A DNA stretch of 8,431 bases from Burkholderiales bacterium (lineage in GTDB: Bacteria; Pseudomonadota; Gammaproteobacteria; Burkholderiales; Burkholderiaceae_C), in NCBI GenBank assembly GCA_947474415.1, contig CANJKD010000070.1, positions 1 through 8,431 of the forward strand, written 5' to 3'. The translations under genes were made by a program, and so were the position numbers. Within the stretch, counting starts at the first letter, position 1. Each line of letters opens with the position of its first letter. Under the pieces are notes generated by a model. That model saw nothing but the letters and a program-made list of their open reading frames with translations, ran no database searches and was not told the origin of the DNA. Positions 1-6,827 of this stretch are shown here, piece by piece.

Positions 1-2
1 CC

Positions 3-806
3 ACCACCGCCGGCGTCGCCCACCTGCAGCTCAACCGGCCCGAGCGCCTGAACACGATGGCGCCGCCCTTCTTCCCGGCCTTGCGCGACGCCGTGCGCGC
101 GCTGCACGATTCAGGCGAGGCGCGCGTGCTGGTGATCTCGTCCACCGGCCGACACTTCTGCGCCGGCATGTCGCTCGATGTGTTCGGCGGCGAACAGGCC
201 TTCGTGACCACCTCGACAGCGCGTGCACGCTTGAGCTTTCAAGACCACTTGCGCAAACTGATCGAGTGCTTCACAGCGCTAGCCGACGCGCACTTCCCGG
301 TCATCTGCGCCATCCAGGGCGGCTGCATCGGCGGCGCGCTCGACCTGGCCACCGCCTGCGACATCCGGCTGTGCTCGGCCGACGCCTTTTTCACCGTGCA
401 GGAGATCCACATCGGCATGATGGCCGACCTGGGCGTGCTGCAGCGGCTCGTGAAAATCGTGCCGCAGGGTGTGGCGCGCGAAATGGCCTACACCGGTGAG
501 CGCGTCGGCGCCGAACGCGCGCTGGCGATCGGGCTGGTCAACGCGGTACTGCCCGACACGCGCGCGCTGCTGGCTCACGCGATGAGCCTGGCACGCGGCA
601 TCGCGGCCAAGTCGCCCCTCGTGATCGCCGGCAGCAAGCTGGCACTGAACCATGCATGCGACCACGGCACGGCGGCGAGCCTGCAGCAGATGACGCTGCT
701 GCAAAGCGCGATCTTCGACGCCGCCGAGATGGCCACTGCCATCGCCGCATGGAAGGCGAAGGGCACGGCCGAGTTCAGCGCGCTCGCCCCGGTGGCGAAG
801 GTTTGA
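3..806 (+). CDS. Crotonase/enoyl-CoA hydratase family protein, dienoyl-CoA isomerase-like (5' partial)
   Basis: The gene encodes a crotonase-fold enzyme acting on acyl-CoA thioesters, probably in fatty-acid beta-oxidation. The frame is open from base 3 and the codons before the first ATG (57) already read as family sequence (VAHLQLNRPERLN), so the true start is left of the window. Visible motifs are the oxyanion-hole strand STGRHFCAG (near nt 141-167) and the second CoA-site loop IQGGCIGGALDLATACD (near nt 312-362). Three acidic residues, Asp (342-344), Glu (402-404) and Asp (426-428), are spaced 20 and 8 residues apart. This equals the spacing of Asp176, Glu196 and Asp204 in rat delta3,5-delta2,4-dienoyl-CoA isomerase (ECH1); classical hydratases have Glu at the first position. 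The C-terminal helices (AIGLVNAVLPD onward) look complete. It ends 12 nt from the convergent efflux channel gene. Family assignment is firm; the isomerase reaction is inferred. Confidence 0.9.
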   Translation, partial: TTAGVAHLQLNRPERLNTMAPPFFPALRDAVRALHDSGEARVLVISSTGRHFCAGMSLDVFGGEQAFVTTSTARARLSFQDHLRKLIECFTALADAHFPVICAIQGGCIGGALDLATACDIRLCSADAFFTVQEIHIGMMADLGVLQRLVKIVPQGVAREMAYTGERVGAERALAIGLVNAVLPDTRALLAHAMSLARGIAAKSPLVIAGSKLALNHACDHGTAASLQQMTLLQSAIFDAAEMATAIAAWKAKGTAEFSALAPVAKV

Positions 807-818
807 AGACGCTGCGGA

Positions 819-2264
819 TCAGTTTGGCTGGGCCGTCGGCTCGGTCCAGCCGCCACCAAGCACCTTGTAGAGCGTGACCCCGTTCTGCACCTGCAGCGTC
901 TGCGTCTGCACGGTCGCGAGCTGGGCTGCGAACAGCGAGCGCTGCGCGTCGAGCACATCGAAGTAGCTGGCCGCGCCGTTGCGGTAGCGCAGATCGGCCA
1001 GCTTGAACGCCGCCTGCGCGGCGTTCGTCTGTGCCGTCAGCGCCCGCAACTGCTCGCCCAGCGCGGCGCGGCCGGCGAGTGAATCGGCGACCTCGCGGAA
1101 CGCGCTCTGGATCGCCTTTTCGTACTGCGCGATCACGATCTCCTTGTTCACCTTCGCCACATCGAGGTTGGCCTGGTTGCGGCCCGCATCAAAGATCGGC
1201 TGCAGCAGCGTGGCCGTACCGGTCAGCGCAAAGCTGCCGCTCTTGAACAGGCCCGACAGTTCACCGCTCGCGGTGCCGGCGTTCGCCGTCAGCGCGATGC
1301 GCGGGAAGAAGGCGGCGCGCGCCGCGCCGATATTCGCGTTCGCGGCCAGCAGTTGCTGCTCGGCGGCGCGCACATCGGGCCGACGCGTGAGCAGCTCGGA
1401 CGGCAGGCCGGCGGGAAGGTCGGCGATGGCTTGCTGGGCGCCCATCGCCAGCGGCGCCGGCAGGTCGGGCGGCAGCGCCTGACCGAGCAGCAGCAGCAGT
1501 GCGTTCTCGTCCTGCAGGCGCTGGCGCTGCGACTGCGCGAGCGTGGCGCGCGCGCCTGCCAGCAGTTGCTCGGCTTGGGCGTAGTCGAGCTCAGACGACA
1601 CGCCGTGGTCGAACTTCAGCTTCGTCAGCTTGGACGAGTTATCGCGTGTCGCGAGCGCGTCGCGGGTGACTCGCAAGGTCTCGTCATCGGCGAGCAGGCC
1701 GATGTAGGCATTGGCCACGGCCGCGACAAGCGCGATCTGCACCGTCTTGCGTGCCTCTTCGGTCGCGAGGTATTGCGACAGCGCGGCCTGGCTCAACGAA
1801 CGCACGCGGCCGAACAGGTCGAGCTCGTAGCCCGTCACCAGCAGGCCCACGGCATAGGTGTTGACGAGCGAGCCCTTCGCCCCTGGCTGCCGCTGCGCGG
1901 TCACGCCGCCGCCCAGTGTTGGCAACTCGTCCGCGCGCTTGACCTGGTAGGCCGCCCGCGCCTGCTCGATGGTGAGCACCGCCACGCGCAGGTCACGGTT
2001 GTTCTGCAGCGCGACCTCGATCAGCCGCTTCAGGCGCGGGTCGCTGAAGTAGCGCTGCCACTCGATGTCGGCCGCTGCGGTGCCGCCGGCACCCTCCGGC
2101 ATCAGCTCGGGCGCATAGGCGGCCGCGACCGGCGCGGCGGGCCGCTCGTAGGCAGGGATGAAGCTCATGCAACCGCCCAGCGCCAGGGCGCAGGCCAGCG
2201 CCGAGAGGTGCCGAACAGAGAGGTGCCGAACAGAGAGGTGCCGAACCGGTGAACGCTCAATCAT
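819..2264 (-). CDS. RND efflux outer-membrane channel lipoprotein (OprM/NodT family)
   Basis: This 481-residue protein should form the trimeric outer-membrane and periplasmic channel of the pump encoded just upstream. The N-terminus is a lipoprotein signal peptide with a LALGGC lipobox and lipidated Cys32, followed by the family start SFIPAYERPAAPVAAAY. Hallmarks follow in order: WQRYFSDPRLKRLIE (69-83), the barrel/helix segment YELDLFGRVRS (146-156), LLTRRPDVRAAEQQL (291-305), ARAAFFPRI (315-323), QPIFDAGR (355-362) and YRNGAASYFDVLDAQRSL (427-444). The reading frame runs 22 codons further upstream, but the ATG at 2264 is preferred. It has an AAGGAGG ribosome site 5 nt upstream and overlaps the pump stop codon by 8 nt, which suggests translational coupling. 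Oddly, the signal peptide n-region holds three copies of VRHLS (residues 7-21) from a tandem DNA repeat. The role is clear; which drugs it exports cannot be read from sequence. Confidence 0.95.
   Translation of the reverse strand: MIERSPVRHLSVRHLSVRHLSALACALALGGCMSFIPAYERPAAPVAAAYAPELMPEGAGGTAAADIEWQRYFSDPRLKRLIEVALQNNRDLRVAVLTIEQARAAYQVKRADELPTLGGGVTAQRQPGAKGSLVNTYAVGLLVTGYELDLFGRVRSLSQAALSQYLATEEARKTVQIALVAAVANAYIGLLADDETLRVTRDALATRDNSSKLTKLKFDHGVSSELDYAQAEQLLAGARATLAQSQRQRLQDENALLLLLGQALPPDLPAPLAMGAQQAIADLPAGLPSELLTRRPDVRAAEQQLLAANANIGAARAAFFPRIALTANAGTASGELSGLFKSGSFALTGTATLLQPIFDAGRNQANLDVAKVNKEIVIAQYEKAIQSAFREVADSLAGRAALGEQLRALTAQTNAAQAAFKLADLRYRNGAASYFDVLDAQRSLFAAQLATVQTQTLQVQNGVTLYKVLGGGWTEPTAQPN
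2203..2246. repeat. Three tandem copies of a 15-bp unit inside the channel gene's signal peptide
   Basis: The plus-strand unit GAGAGGTGCCGAACA occurs at 2203-2217 and 2218-2232, with a third copy at 2233-2246 that differs only at its final base. Because 15 bp is five codons, the copies stay in frame and encode VRHLS three times on the minus strand. They lie just before the hydrophobic core of the lipoprotein signal peptide. Confidence 0.95.
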
Positions 2265-5200
2265 GGCTGCCTCCTTCGGCGCTGGCGGCCGCAGCGGAAT
2301 GGGGCCGCTTGCCACCCAGTTCATGGGCATGCAACTGGCGTTGCCGCTCGCTGTCCTTGAAGAAGCTGCGCACGACGACGAAGAACACCGGCACGAAGAA
2401 CACCGCGAGCACGGTGGCGGTGATCATGCCGCCCATCACGCCGGTGCCGATGGCGCGCTGGCTGGCCGAGCCCGCACCCGAAGAGATCACCAGCGGCAGC
2501 ACGCCGAGGATGAAGGCGATCGAGGTCATCAGAATCGGCCGGAAGCGCAGGTGTACCGCCTTCAGCGTGGCCTCGACCAGGCCCATGCCTTCGGCGACCA
2601 GGTCTTTAGCGAACTCGATGATCAGGATCGCGTTCTTCGCCGACAGGCCGATCACGGTGATCAGCCCGACCTTGAAGAACACGTCGTTCGGCAGGCCGCG
2701 GAACGTCGCGCCGAGCACCGCGCCGAGCACGCCCAAGGGCACGGCCAGCAACACCGCGAACGGGATCGACCAACTCTCGTACAGCGCCGACAGGCACAGG
2801 AACACCGCAAGCAGCGAGAACCCGAGCAGGATCATCGCGGTCGAGCCCGAAAGGCGTTCTTCGCGCGACTGGCCGGTCCATTCGAACGCGAAGCCGGCGG
2901 GCAGTTTGGCCGCGAGCAGTTCCATCTCGTTCATCGCATCGCCGGTGCTGTAACCGGGGCCGGCGTCGCCCGACAGGCGCATCGTCGGGTAGCCGTTGTA
3001 GCGCACCGTCTGCATCGGCCCGGTGATCCACTTCGTCGAGGCCACGGCCGACAGCGGCACCGCCTGGCCTTTGGCGTTCAGCACGTTCAGCTTCAGCAGG
3101 TCGTCGGGCTGCATGCGGCTCGGCGCATCGGCCTGCACCACCACGCGCTGCAGGCGGCCAGCATTCGGGAAGTCGTTCACGTAGGTCGAACCGAGTGCGG
3201 TGGAGAGCAGCGAGTTGATCGCGTCGAACGGGATGCCGAGCGCGCTGGCGCGGTCGCGGTCGATGTCGATCTGCAACTGCGGCGCGTCTTCCAGGCCGTC
3301 GGGCCGCACCCCGGCGAGCACCTTGCTCTTGGCCGCCATGCCGAGCATCTGGTTGCGTGCCGCCAGCAGGGCCGCATGGCCGTTGCTGCCGCGATCCTGC
3401 AGGCGGAAGGTGAAGCCGGTGGCGGTGCCGAGTTCGGGAATGGCCGGCGGGCTGAGCGCGAAGATGAAAGCATCGCGCACGCCCGACAGCGCACCAAAGG
3501 CGCGGCCCGCGAGCGCCTTTGCCGAGTGCTCGGGTCCCTTGCGTTCGTCCCAGTGCTTCAGCGGCACGAAGGCCAGTGCCGCGTTCTGGCCGCTGCCCGA
3601 GAAGCTGAAGCCGAGCACGCTGACCATCTTGTCGACTTCCGGCTGGCTCAGGAAGAACTTCTCGGCCTGCTCCATCACCGCGAGCGTGCGCTCTTGCGTG
3701 GCGCCCGGCGGCAACTGCACGTTGGCGATGATGTAGCCCTGGTCTTCGTTCGGCAGGAACGACGCCGGCATGCGCATGAACAGCAGCACCACAGCGGCCA
3801 CGATGACGGCGAACAGCAGCATGAAGCGCGTCGTGCGCTTGAGCATCTTCGCGATCCAACTTTCGTAGCCGTGCGTGGTGGCCAGGAAGCCGCGGTTGAA
3901 CCAGCCGAAGAAGCCGCCCTTCTCATGCTTGTGGCCAGCCGCTACCGGCTTCAGGAAGGTGGCGCACAAGGCCGGCGTGAGCGAGAGCGCGAGGAACACC
4001 GAGAACAGCATCGAGCTGACCATCACGAGCGAGAACTGGCGGTAGATGTTGCCAACCGAACCGCTGAAGAACGCCATCGGCAGGAACACCGCCACCAGCG
4101 TGGTAGTGATGCCGATCAGCGCGGCGGTGATCTGGCCCATGGCCTTGCGGGTTGCATCGCGCGGCGACAAACCTTCCTCGCTCATGATGCGTTCGACGTT
4201 CTCGATCACGACGATGGCGTCGTCGACCAGGATGCCGACCGCGAGCACCATCGCGAACATCGTCAGCACGTTGATCGAGTAGCCGAACACATTCATGATC
4301 GCGAACGAACCGAGCAGCGCCACCGGCACCACGATGGTCGGGATCAGCGTGTAACGCAGGTTCTGCAGGAACAGGTACATCACGAGGAACACGAGGATCA
4401 CCGCCTCGACGAGTGTTTCCACGACCTGGCTGATCGAGATCTTCACGAAGCGCGAGCTGTCGTAGGGGATGTCGTACTTCACGCCGGGAGGGAAGTACTT
4501 CGAGAGCTCGGCCATGCGGGTGCGGATGGCCTCGGCAGTGGCCAGCGCGTTGCCGGTGGGCGAGAGCTGCACGCCGATGCCGGTCGACGGCTTGCCATTC
4601 AGGCGCGCCGAGGTGCCATAGCTCTGGCCGCCGAGTTCGATGCGTGCCACGTCGCGCAGCCGCACCGTGGAGCCGTCGGTGTTGGCGCGCAGCAAGATGG
4701 CGCCGAACTCATCGACCGAGGTCAGCTGGCCGTTCACGACCACGGTGGCGAAGATGCCCTGCCCGGCCACGATGGGCAGGTCACCGAGCGTGCCCGACGA
4801 GACCTGCGCGTTCTGCGCCCGGATGGCCGCGTTCACATCGGCCGGCGCGAGGTTGAAGCCGACCAGCTTGGCCGGGTCGATCCAGATGCGCATCGAACGC
4901 TCGGTGCCGAACAGCTGCGCCTGGCCGACACCGGGCACGCGCTGCAGTTCGGGCAGCACGTTGCGCGAGGCGTAGTCACCCAGCGCGATCGGGTCATAGG
5001 CCGGGCGGCCATCGGCTAAGGGCTCGCTGGACAGGATCGTGAACAGCAGGAAGTTCGCGCGCGCCTTGTCGACGCGCACGCCTTGCTGCGTCACCGCCAC
5101 CGGCAGGCGCGGCGCAGCACGGCTCAGGCGGTTCTGCACATCGACCTGCGCCAGGCTCGGGTCGGTGCCCGACTCGAAGGTCAACGTGATCGAGCCCGAA

Positions 5201-5457
5201 CCGTTCGCCTGGCTCACCGACTCCAGGTAGATCAGGCCCGGCGAGCCGTTCATTTCCTGCTCGATGACGCTGATCACCGTGTCTTCGAGCGTCTGTGCCG
5301 AAGCGCCCGGGTAGACCGTGCTGAGCACGATCGACGGCGGCGCCACGGTCGGGTATTGGGCGATGGGCAGCTGCTTGATCGCCACGCCACCGGCCACCAG
5401 GATGAACAGCGCGATCACCCACGCGAAGATGGGCCGGTCGATGAAAAATTGGGCCAT
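2257..5457 (-). CDS. RND efflux pump inner-membrane permease, HAE-1 family (AcrB/MexB-type)
   Basis: This 1066-residue protein is the proton-driven drug/H+ antiporter of the tripartite pump; AcrB has 1049 residues. It starts MAQFFIDRPIFAWVIA, the usual first transmembrane helix of the family. A periplasmic porter domain follows (about 30-335), then transmembrane helices 2-6 (about 340-500), a second porter domain (about 565-870) and helices 8-12 (about 873-1035). The proton-relay residues are all present: Asp412-Asp413 in AVGILVDDAIVV, Lys941 in GLSAKNAIL, and Arg971 and Thr978 in LRFRPILMTS. Drug-pocket phenylalanines are visible as Phe136, Phe183, Phe617, Phe619 and Phe630, while the position matching AcrB Phe610 appears to be Val612. 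The switch-loop region reads GFSFSGSGQN. It starts 12 nt after the adaptor stop codon with a weak AAGGG ribosome site that overlaps that stop, and its own stop overlaps the channel start. The extra C-terminal tail is polar and Ala/His-rich. Substrates are unknown. Confidence 0.97.
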   Translation of the reverse strand: MAQFFIDRPIFAWVIALFILVAGGVAIKQLPIAQYPTVAPPSIVLSTVYPGASAQTLEDTVISVIEQEMNGSPGLIYLESVSQANGSGSITLTFESGTDPSLAQVDVQNRLSRAAPRLPVAVTQQGVRVDKARANFLLFTILSSEPLADGRPAYDPIALGDYASRNVLPELQRVPGVGQAQLFGTERSMRIWIDPAKLVGFNLAPADVNAAIRAQNAQVSSGTLGDLPIVAGQGIFATVVVNGQLTSVDEFGAILLRANTDGSTVRLRDVARIELGGQSYGTSARLNGKPSTGIGVQLSPTGNALATAEAIRTRMAELSKYFPPGVKYDIPYDSSRFVKISISQVVETLVEAVILVFLVMYLFLQNLRYTLIPTIVVPVALLGSFAIMNVFGYSINVLTMFAMVLAVGILVDDAIVVIENVERIMSEEGLSPRDATRKAMGQITAALIGITTTLVAVFLPMAFFSGSVGNIYRQFSLVMVSSMLFSVFLALSLTPALCATFLKPVAAGHKHEKGGFFGWFNRGFLATTHGYESWIAKMLKRTTRFMLLFAVIVAAVVLLFMRMPASFLPNEDQGYIIANVQLPPGATQERTLAVMEQAEKFFLSQPEVDKMVSVLGFSFSGSGQNAALAFVPLKHWDERKGPEHSAKALAGRAFGALSGVRDAFIFALSPPAIPELGTATGFTFRLQDRGSNGHAALLAARNQMLGMAAKSKVLAGVRPDGLEDAPQLQIDIDRDRASALGIPFDAINSLLSTALGSTYVNDFPNAGRLQRVVVQADAPSRMQPDDLLKLNVLNAKGQAVPLSAVASTKWITGPMQTVRYNGYPTMRLSGDAGPGYSTGDAMNEMELLAAKLPAGFAFEWTGQSREERLSGSTAMILLGFSLLAVFLCLSALYESWSIPFAVLLAVPLGVLGAVLGATFRGLPNDVFFKVGLITVIGLSAKNAILIIEFAKDLVAEGMGLVEATLKAVHLRFRPILMTSIAFILGVLPLVISSGAGSASQRAIGTGVMGGMITATVLAVFFVPVFFVVVRSFFKDSERQRQLHAHELGGKRPHSAAAASAEGGSHD
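2270..2276 (-). promoter_or_regulatory. Strong ribosome binding site of the channel gene, inside the pump gene's 3' end
   Basis: The minus-strand sequence AAGGAGG is a near-perfect anti-16S match, 5 nt before the ATG at 2264. It lies within the last codons of the pump gene. It fixes the channel start at 2264 rather than at the upstream in-frame ATG (2330). Confidence 0.85.
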
Positions 5458-5469
5458 GGGAAGCGGCCC

Positions 5470-6705
5470 TTACTTGGCGGACGCGGCCGAAGCCGGCGCA
5501 CTGGCAGCCACCGCTGCCGACGCCGCCACCGCAGGCACTGAGCCCGCCGGCTTCCACGGCACGGCGTTCACCGGCGCGTTGCCGCGCAGCTTCTGGAAGC
5601 CGTCGACCATCACCTGCTCACCGGCCTTCAGCCCGTCGAGCACGACCCATTGCCCGTTCACCGCCAGGCCGACCTTCACCGGCCGCGGCATGGCCTTGCC
5701 GTCCGGTGCGACCACCATCACGCTGTCGCCGGTGGAGCCGCGCGTTACCGCCTGCTGCGGCACGACGATGCCGGCTTCGGCCTGCGCCTGCTCCAGCCGC
5801 ACCCGCACATACATGCCGGGCAGCAGCAGCCCGGAGGCGTTCGGCACCTCGGCTCGCAAGGTGACCTGGCCCGAGGTCGGGTCCACCGTCAGGTCAGTGA
5901 ACAGCAGCTTGCCCGGCTGGCCGTAGTCGCTGCCGTCTTCGAGCACGATTCGAAGGCTGGCGCCATCAGCGCCGGCGCGCTTGAACTTGCCGCCTTCCAC
6001 CGCCTTGCGCAGGCGCAGCACGTCGGTGGTCGACTGGGTGAAGTTCACATACATCGGGTTGATCTGCTGCACCACGGCCAACTGCGTGGCTTCGCCCTGC
6101 CCGACCAGCGCCCCTTCGGTGACGAGCGCCCGGCCGATGCGCCCGGCGATGGGCGACGTGACGGAGGCATAGCCGAGGTTGATCTGCGCCATCTGCACGG
6201 CGGCCTTGCCCGACGCCACATCGGCCTCGGCACTCTTCTGCGCCGCCACCGCATTGATGAAGTCCTGCTTGCTGATCGCGTTCGCCTCCATCAGCGGCTT
6301 GTAGCGTTCGGCCAGCGAGGCCGCCTGAGTCAGGTTCGCCTCCGAGCGCGCGAGCGCGGCCTGGGCACTGGCCACGCTGGCCTGATACGGCGCGGCGTCG
6401 ATCTGGAACAGCGCCTGGCCGGCCTTCACATCGCTGCCTTCCTTGAACAGGCGCTTCAGCAGGATGCCGGCGGCGCGGGCCCGCACCTGCGCCACGCGCG
6501 ACGCTTCGAGCCGGCCCGGCAGTTCGGTGGCCAGGCCCACGGCCTGGGGCGCCACCGTGACCACGCCGACCTCGGCCGGCGGTGGCGCGCCGCCGCCCGG
6601 GCCTGCGCCATCCGCCGCTTTCTGCCCGCAGGCGCCCAGTGCCAGTAGAGCCAAGGCAGACACCGCCACCACTGATCCCACCGCGACAGATTTGAACCCA
6701 GACAT
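5470..6705 (-). CDS. RND efflux periplasmic adaptor lipoprotein (AcrA/MexA-type membrane fusion protein)
   Basis: This 411-residue adaptor should link the inner-membrane pump to the outer-membrane channel. A lipoprotein signal peptide ends in the lipobox LALGAC (Cys26), followed by a Gly/Pro-rich linker (34-43). The lipoyl half-motifs lie near 71-105 and 178-212 (for example TSPIAGRIGRALVTEG) and flank an alpha-helical hairpin (about 105-178). The hairpin tip carries Arg134, Leu138 and Ser145, the R-x3-L-x6-S pattern that in AcrA (Arg128, Leu132, Ser139) contacts the channel. The beta-barrel (about 215-300, with PMYVNFTQS) and the membrane-proximal domain (about 300-385, with LLPGMYVRVRL and GLKAGEQVMVDGFQKLR) are complete. 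The last 20 or so residues are an Ala/Ser-rich tail. The start at 6705 has a GAAGGG ribosome site 7 nt upstream. It is the first gene of the operon, so the divergent control region drives all three genes. Confidence 0.96.
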   Translation of the reverse strand: MSGFKSVAVGSVVAVSALALLALGACGQKAADGAGPGGGAPPPAEVGVVTVAPQAVGLATELPGRLEASRVAQVRARAAGILLKRLFKEGSDVKAGQALFQIDAAPYQASVASAQAALARSEANLTQAASLAERYKPLMEANAISKQDFINAVAAQKSAEADVASGKAAVQMAQINLGYASVTSPIAGRIGRALVTEGALVGQGEATQLAVVQQINPMYVNFTQSTTDVLRLRKAVEGGKFKRAGADGASLRIVLEDGSDYGQPGKLLFTDLTVDPTSGQVTLRAEVPNASGLLLPGMYVRVRLEQAQAEAGIVVPQQAVTRGSTGDSVMVVAPDGKAMPRPVKVGLAVNGQWVVLDGLKAGEQVMVDGFQKLRGNAPVNAVPWKPAGSVPAVAASAAVAASAPASAASAK

Positions 6706-6712
6706 TCACAGA

Positions 6713-6718
6713 CCCTTC
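6713..6718 (-). promoter_or_regulatory. Ribosome binding site of the adaptor gene
   Basis: GAAGGG on the minus strand lies 7 nt before the ATG at 6705, a normal Shine-Dalgarno spacing that supports this start. Confidence 0.7.
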
Positions 6719-6734
6719 AAGGCAATGGGCGCGA

Positions 6735-6751
6735 GGCGGGAAAACCCCGCC
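6735..6751 (-). other. Hairpin in the 5' leader of the pump operon
   Basis: A perfect 6-bp GC stem (GGCGGG with CCCGCC) encloses a 5-nt loop. If transcription starts just after the predicted -10 element, the hairpin lies in the untranslated leader, upstream of the adaptor ribosome site. No U-run follows, so it is not an intrinsic terminator. A role in mRNA stability or leader control is possible but unproven. Confidence 0.4.
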
Positions 6752-6769
6752 GGACGCCCGGTGCGATAC

Positions 6770-6799
6770 AGTATACATACACGGTTGTATGTATGTAAC
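6770..6799 (-). promoter_or_regulatory. Predicted sigma-70-type promoter of the efflux operon
   Basis: On the minus strand a -10 element TATACT (6770-6775, 5 of 6 consensus bases) lies 18 bp after GTTACA (6794-6799, 4 of 6). The AcrR-type palindrome fills nearly the whole interval, so a bound repressor would block RNA polymerase directly. The divergent repressor gene must have its promoter in the same region, but I could identify only weak candidates for it. One is GATACA at 6765-6770 with TATGTA at 6788-6793. Confidence 0.5.
6774..6797. promoter_or_regulatory. AcrR/TtgR-type operator palindrome
   Basis: The site reads TACATACA-N8-TGTATGTA. Both 8-base half-sites and the 8-base spacing equal the E. 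coli acrAB operator bound by AcrR, as I recall it. The right arm is TGTA repeated three times (6786-6797). This creates a second overlapping palindrome with 9-base arms and a 4-base spacer (6773-6794). The site sits between the divergent repressor and pump genes and covers the predicted pump promoter. The repressor protein downstream is of the matching family, so autoregulation and pump repression are likely. Confidence 0.8.
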
Positions 6800-6827
6800 G
6801 TGCCAGTTGGCATCGCAATGGAAACCC

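Noticed and set aside
826..851. A 9-bp stem-loop (one G-U pair) near the convergent ends of the crotonase and channel genes, considered as a shared terminator.
   Set aside because: It lies inside the channel's coding end, and neither strand shows a U-run after the stem, so it does not meet intrinsic terminator criteria.
1353..2252. A 299-codon plus-strand open frame antisense to the channel gene.
   Set aside because: Its low-complexity Arg/Gln/Leu-rich product matches no family I know, and the minus strand encodes a clear OprM-type channel.
2265..2330. A 22-residue N-terminal extension of the channel from the ATG at 2330.
   Set aside because: The extension would precede the signal peptide and lie wholly within the pump gene; the ATG at 2264 has an excellent ribosome site.
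2158..5019. A plus-strand open frame of 953 codons antisense to the pump and to the start of the channel gene.
   Set aside because: Its product is almost entirely His, Arg, Glu, Gln and Asp with no recognisable domain, and the opposite strand carries an obvious conserved RND permease. Long antisense frames are common in GC-rich genes because stop codons are rare.
5473..5532. The Ala/Ser-rich C-terminal tail of the adaptor, considered as a sign of frameshift or repeat expansion.
   Set aside because: Such low-complexity tails are common in adaptors from GC-rich bacteria, the stop codon is followed closely by the pump start, and no clear DNA repeat unit is visible.
5650..6648. A 332-codon plus-strand open frame antisense to the adaptor gene.
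   Set aside because: Composition is that of a shadow frame (His, Arg, Gly-rich), and the adaptor on the minus strand is complete with lipobox, hairpin and barrel.
6789..6827. An upstream in-frame ATG that would extend the repressor by 13 residues.
   Set aside because: It falls inside the operator, and the added residues do not resemble family N-termini; the ATG at 6828 begins the conserved MARRTK motif.
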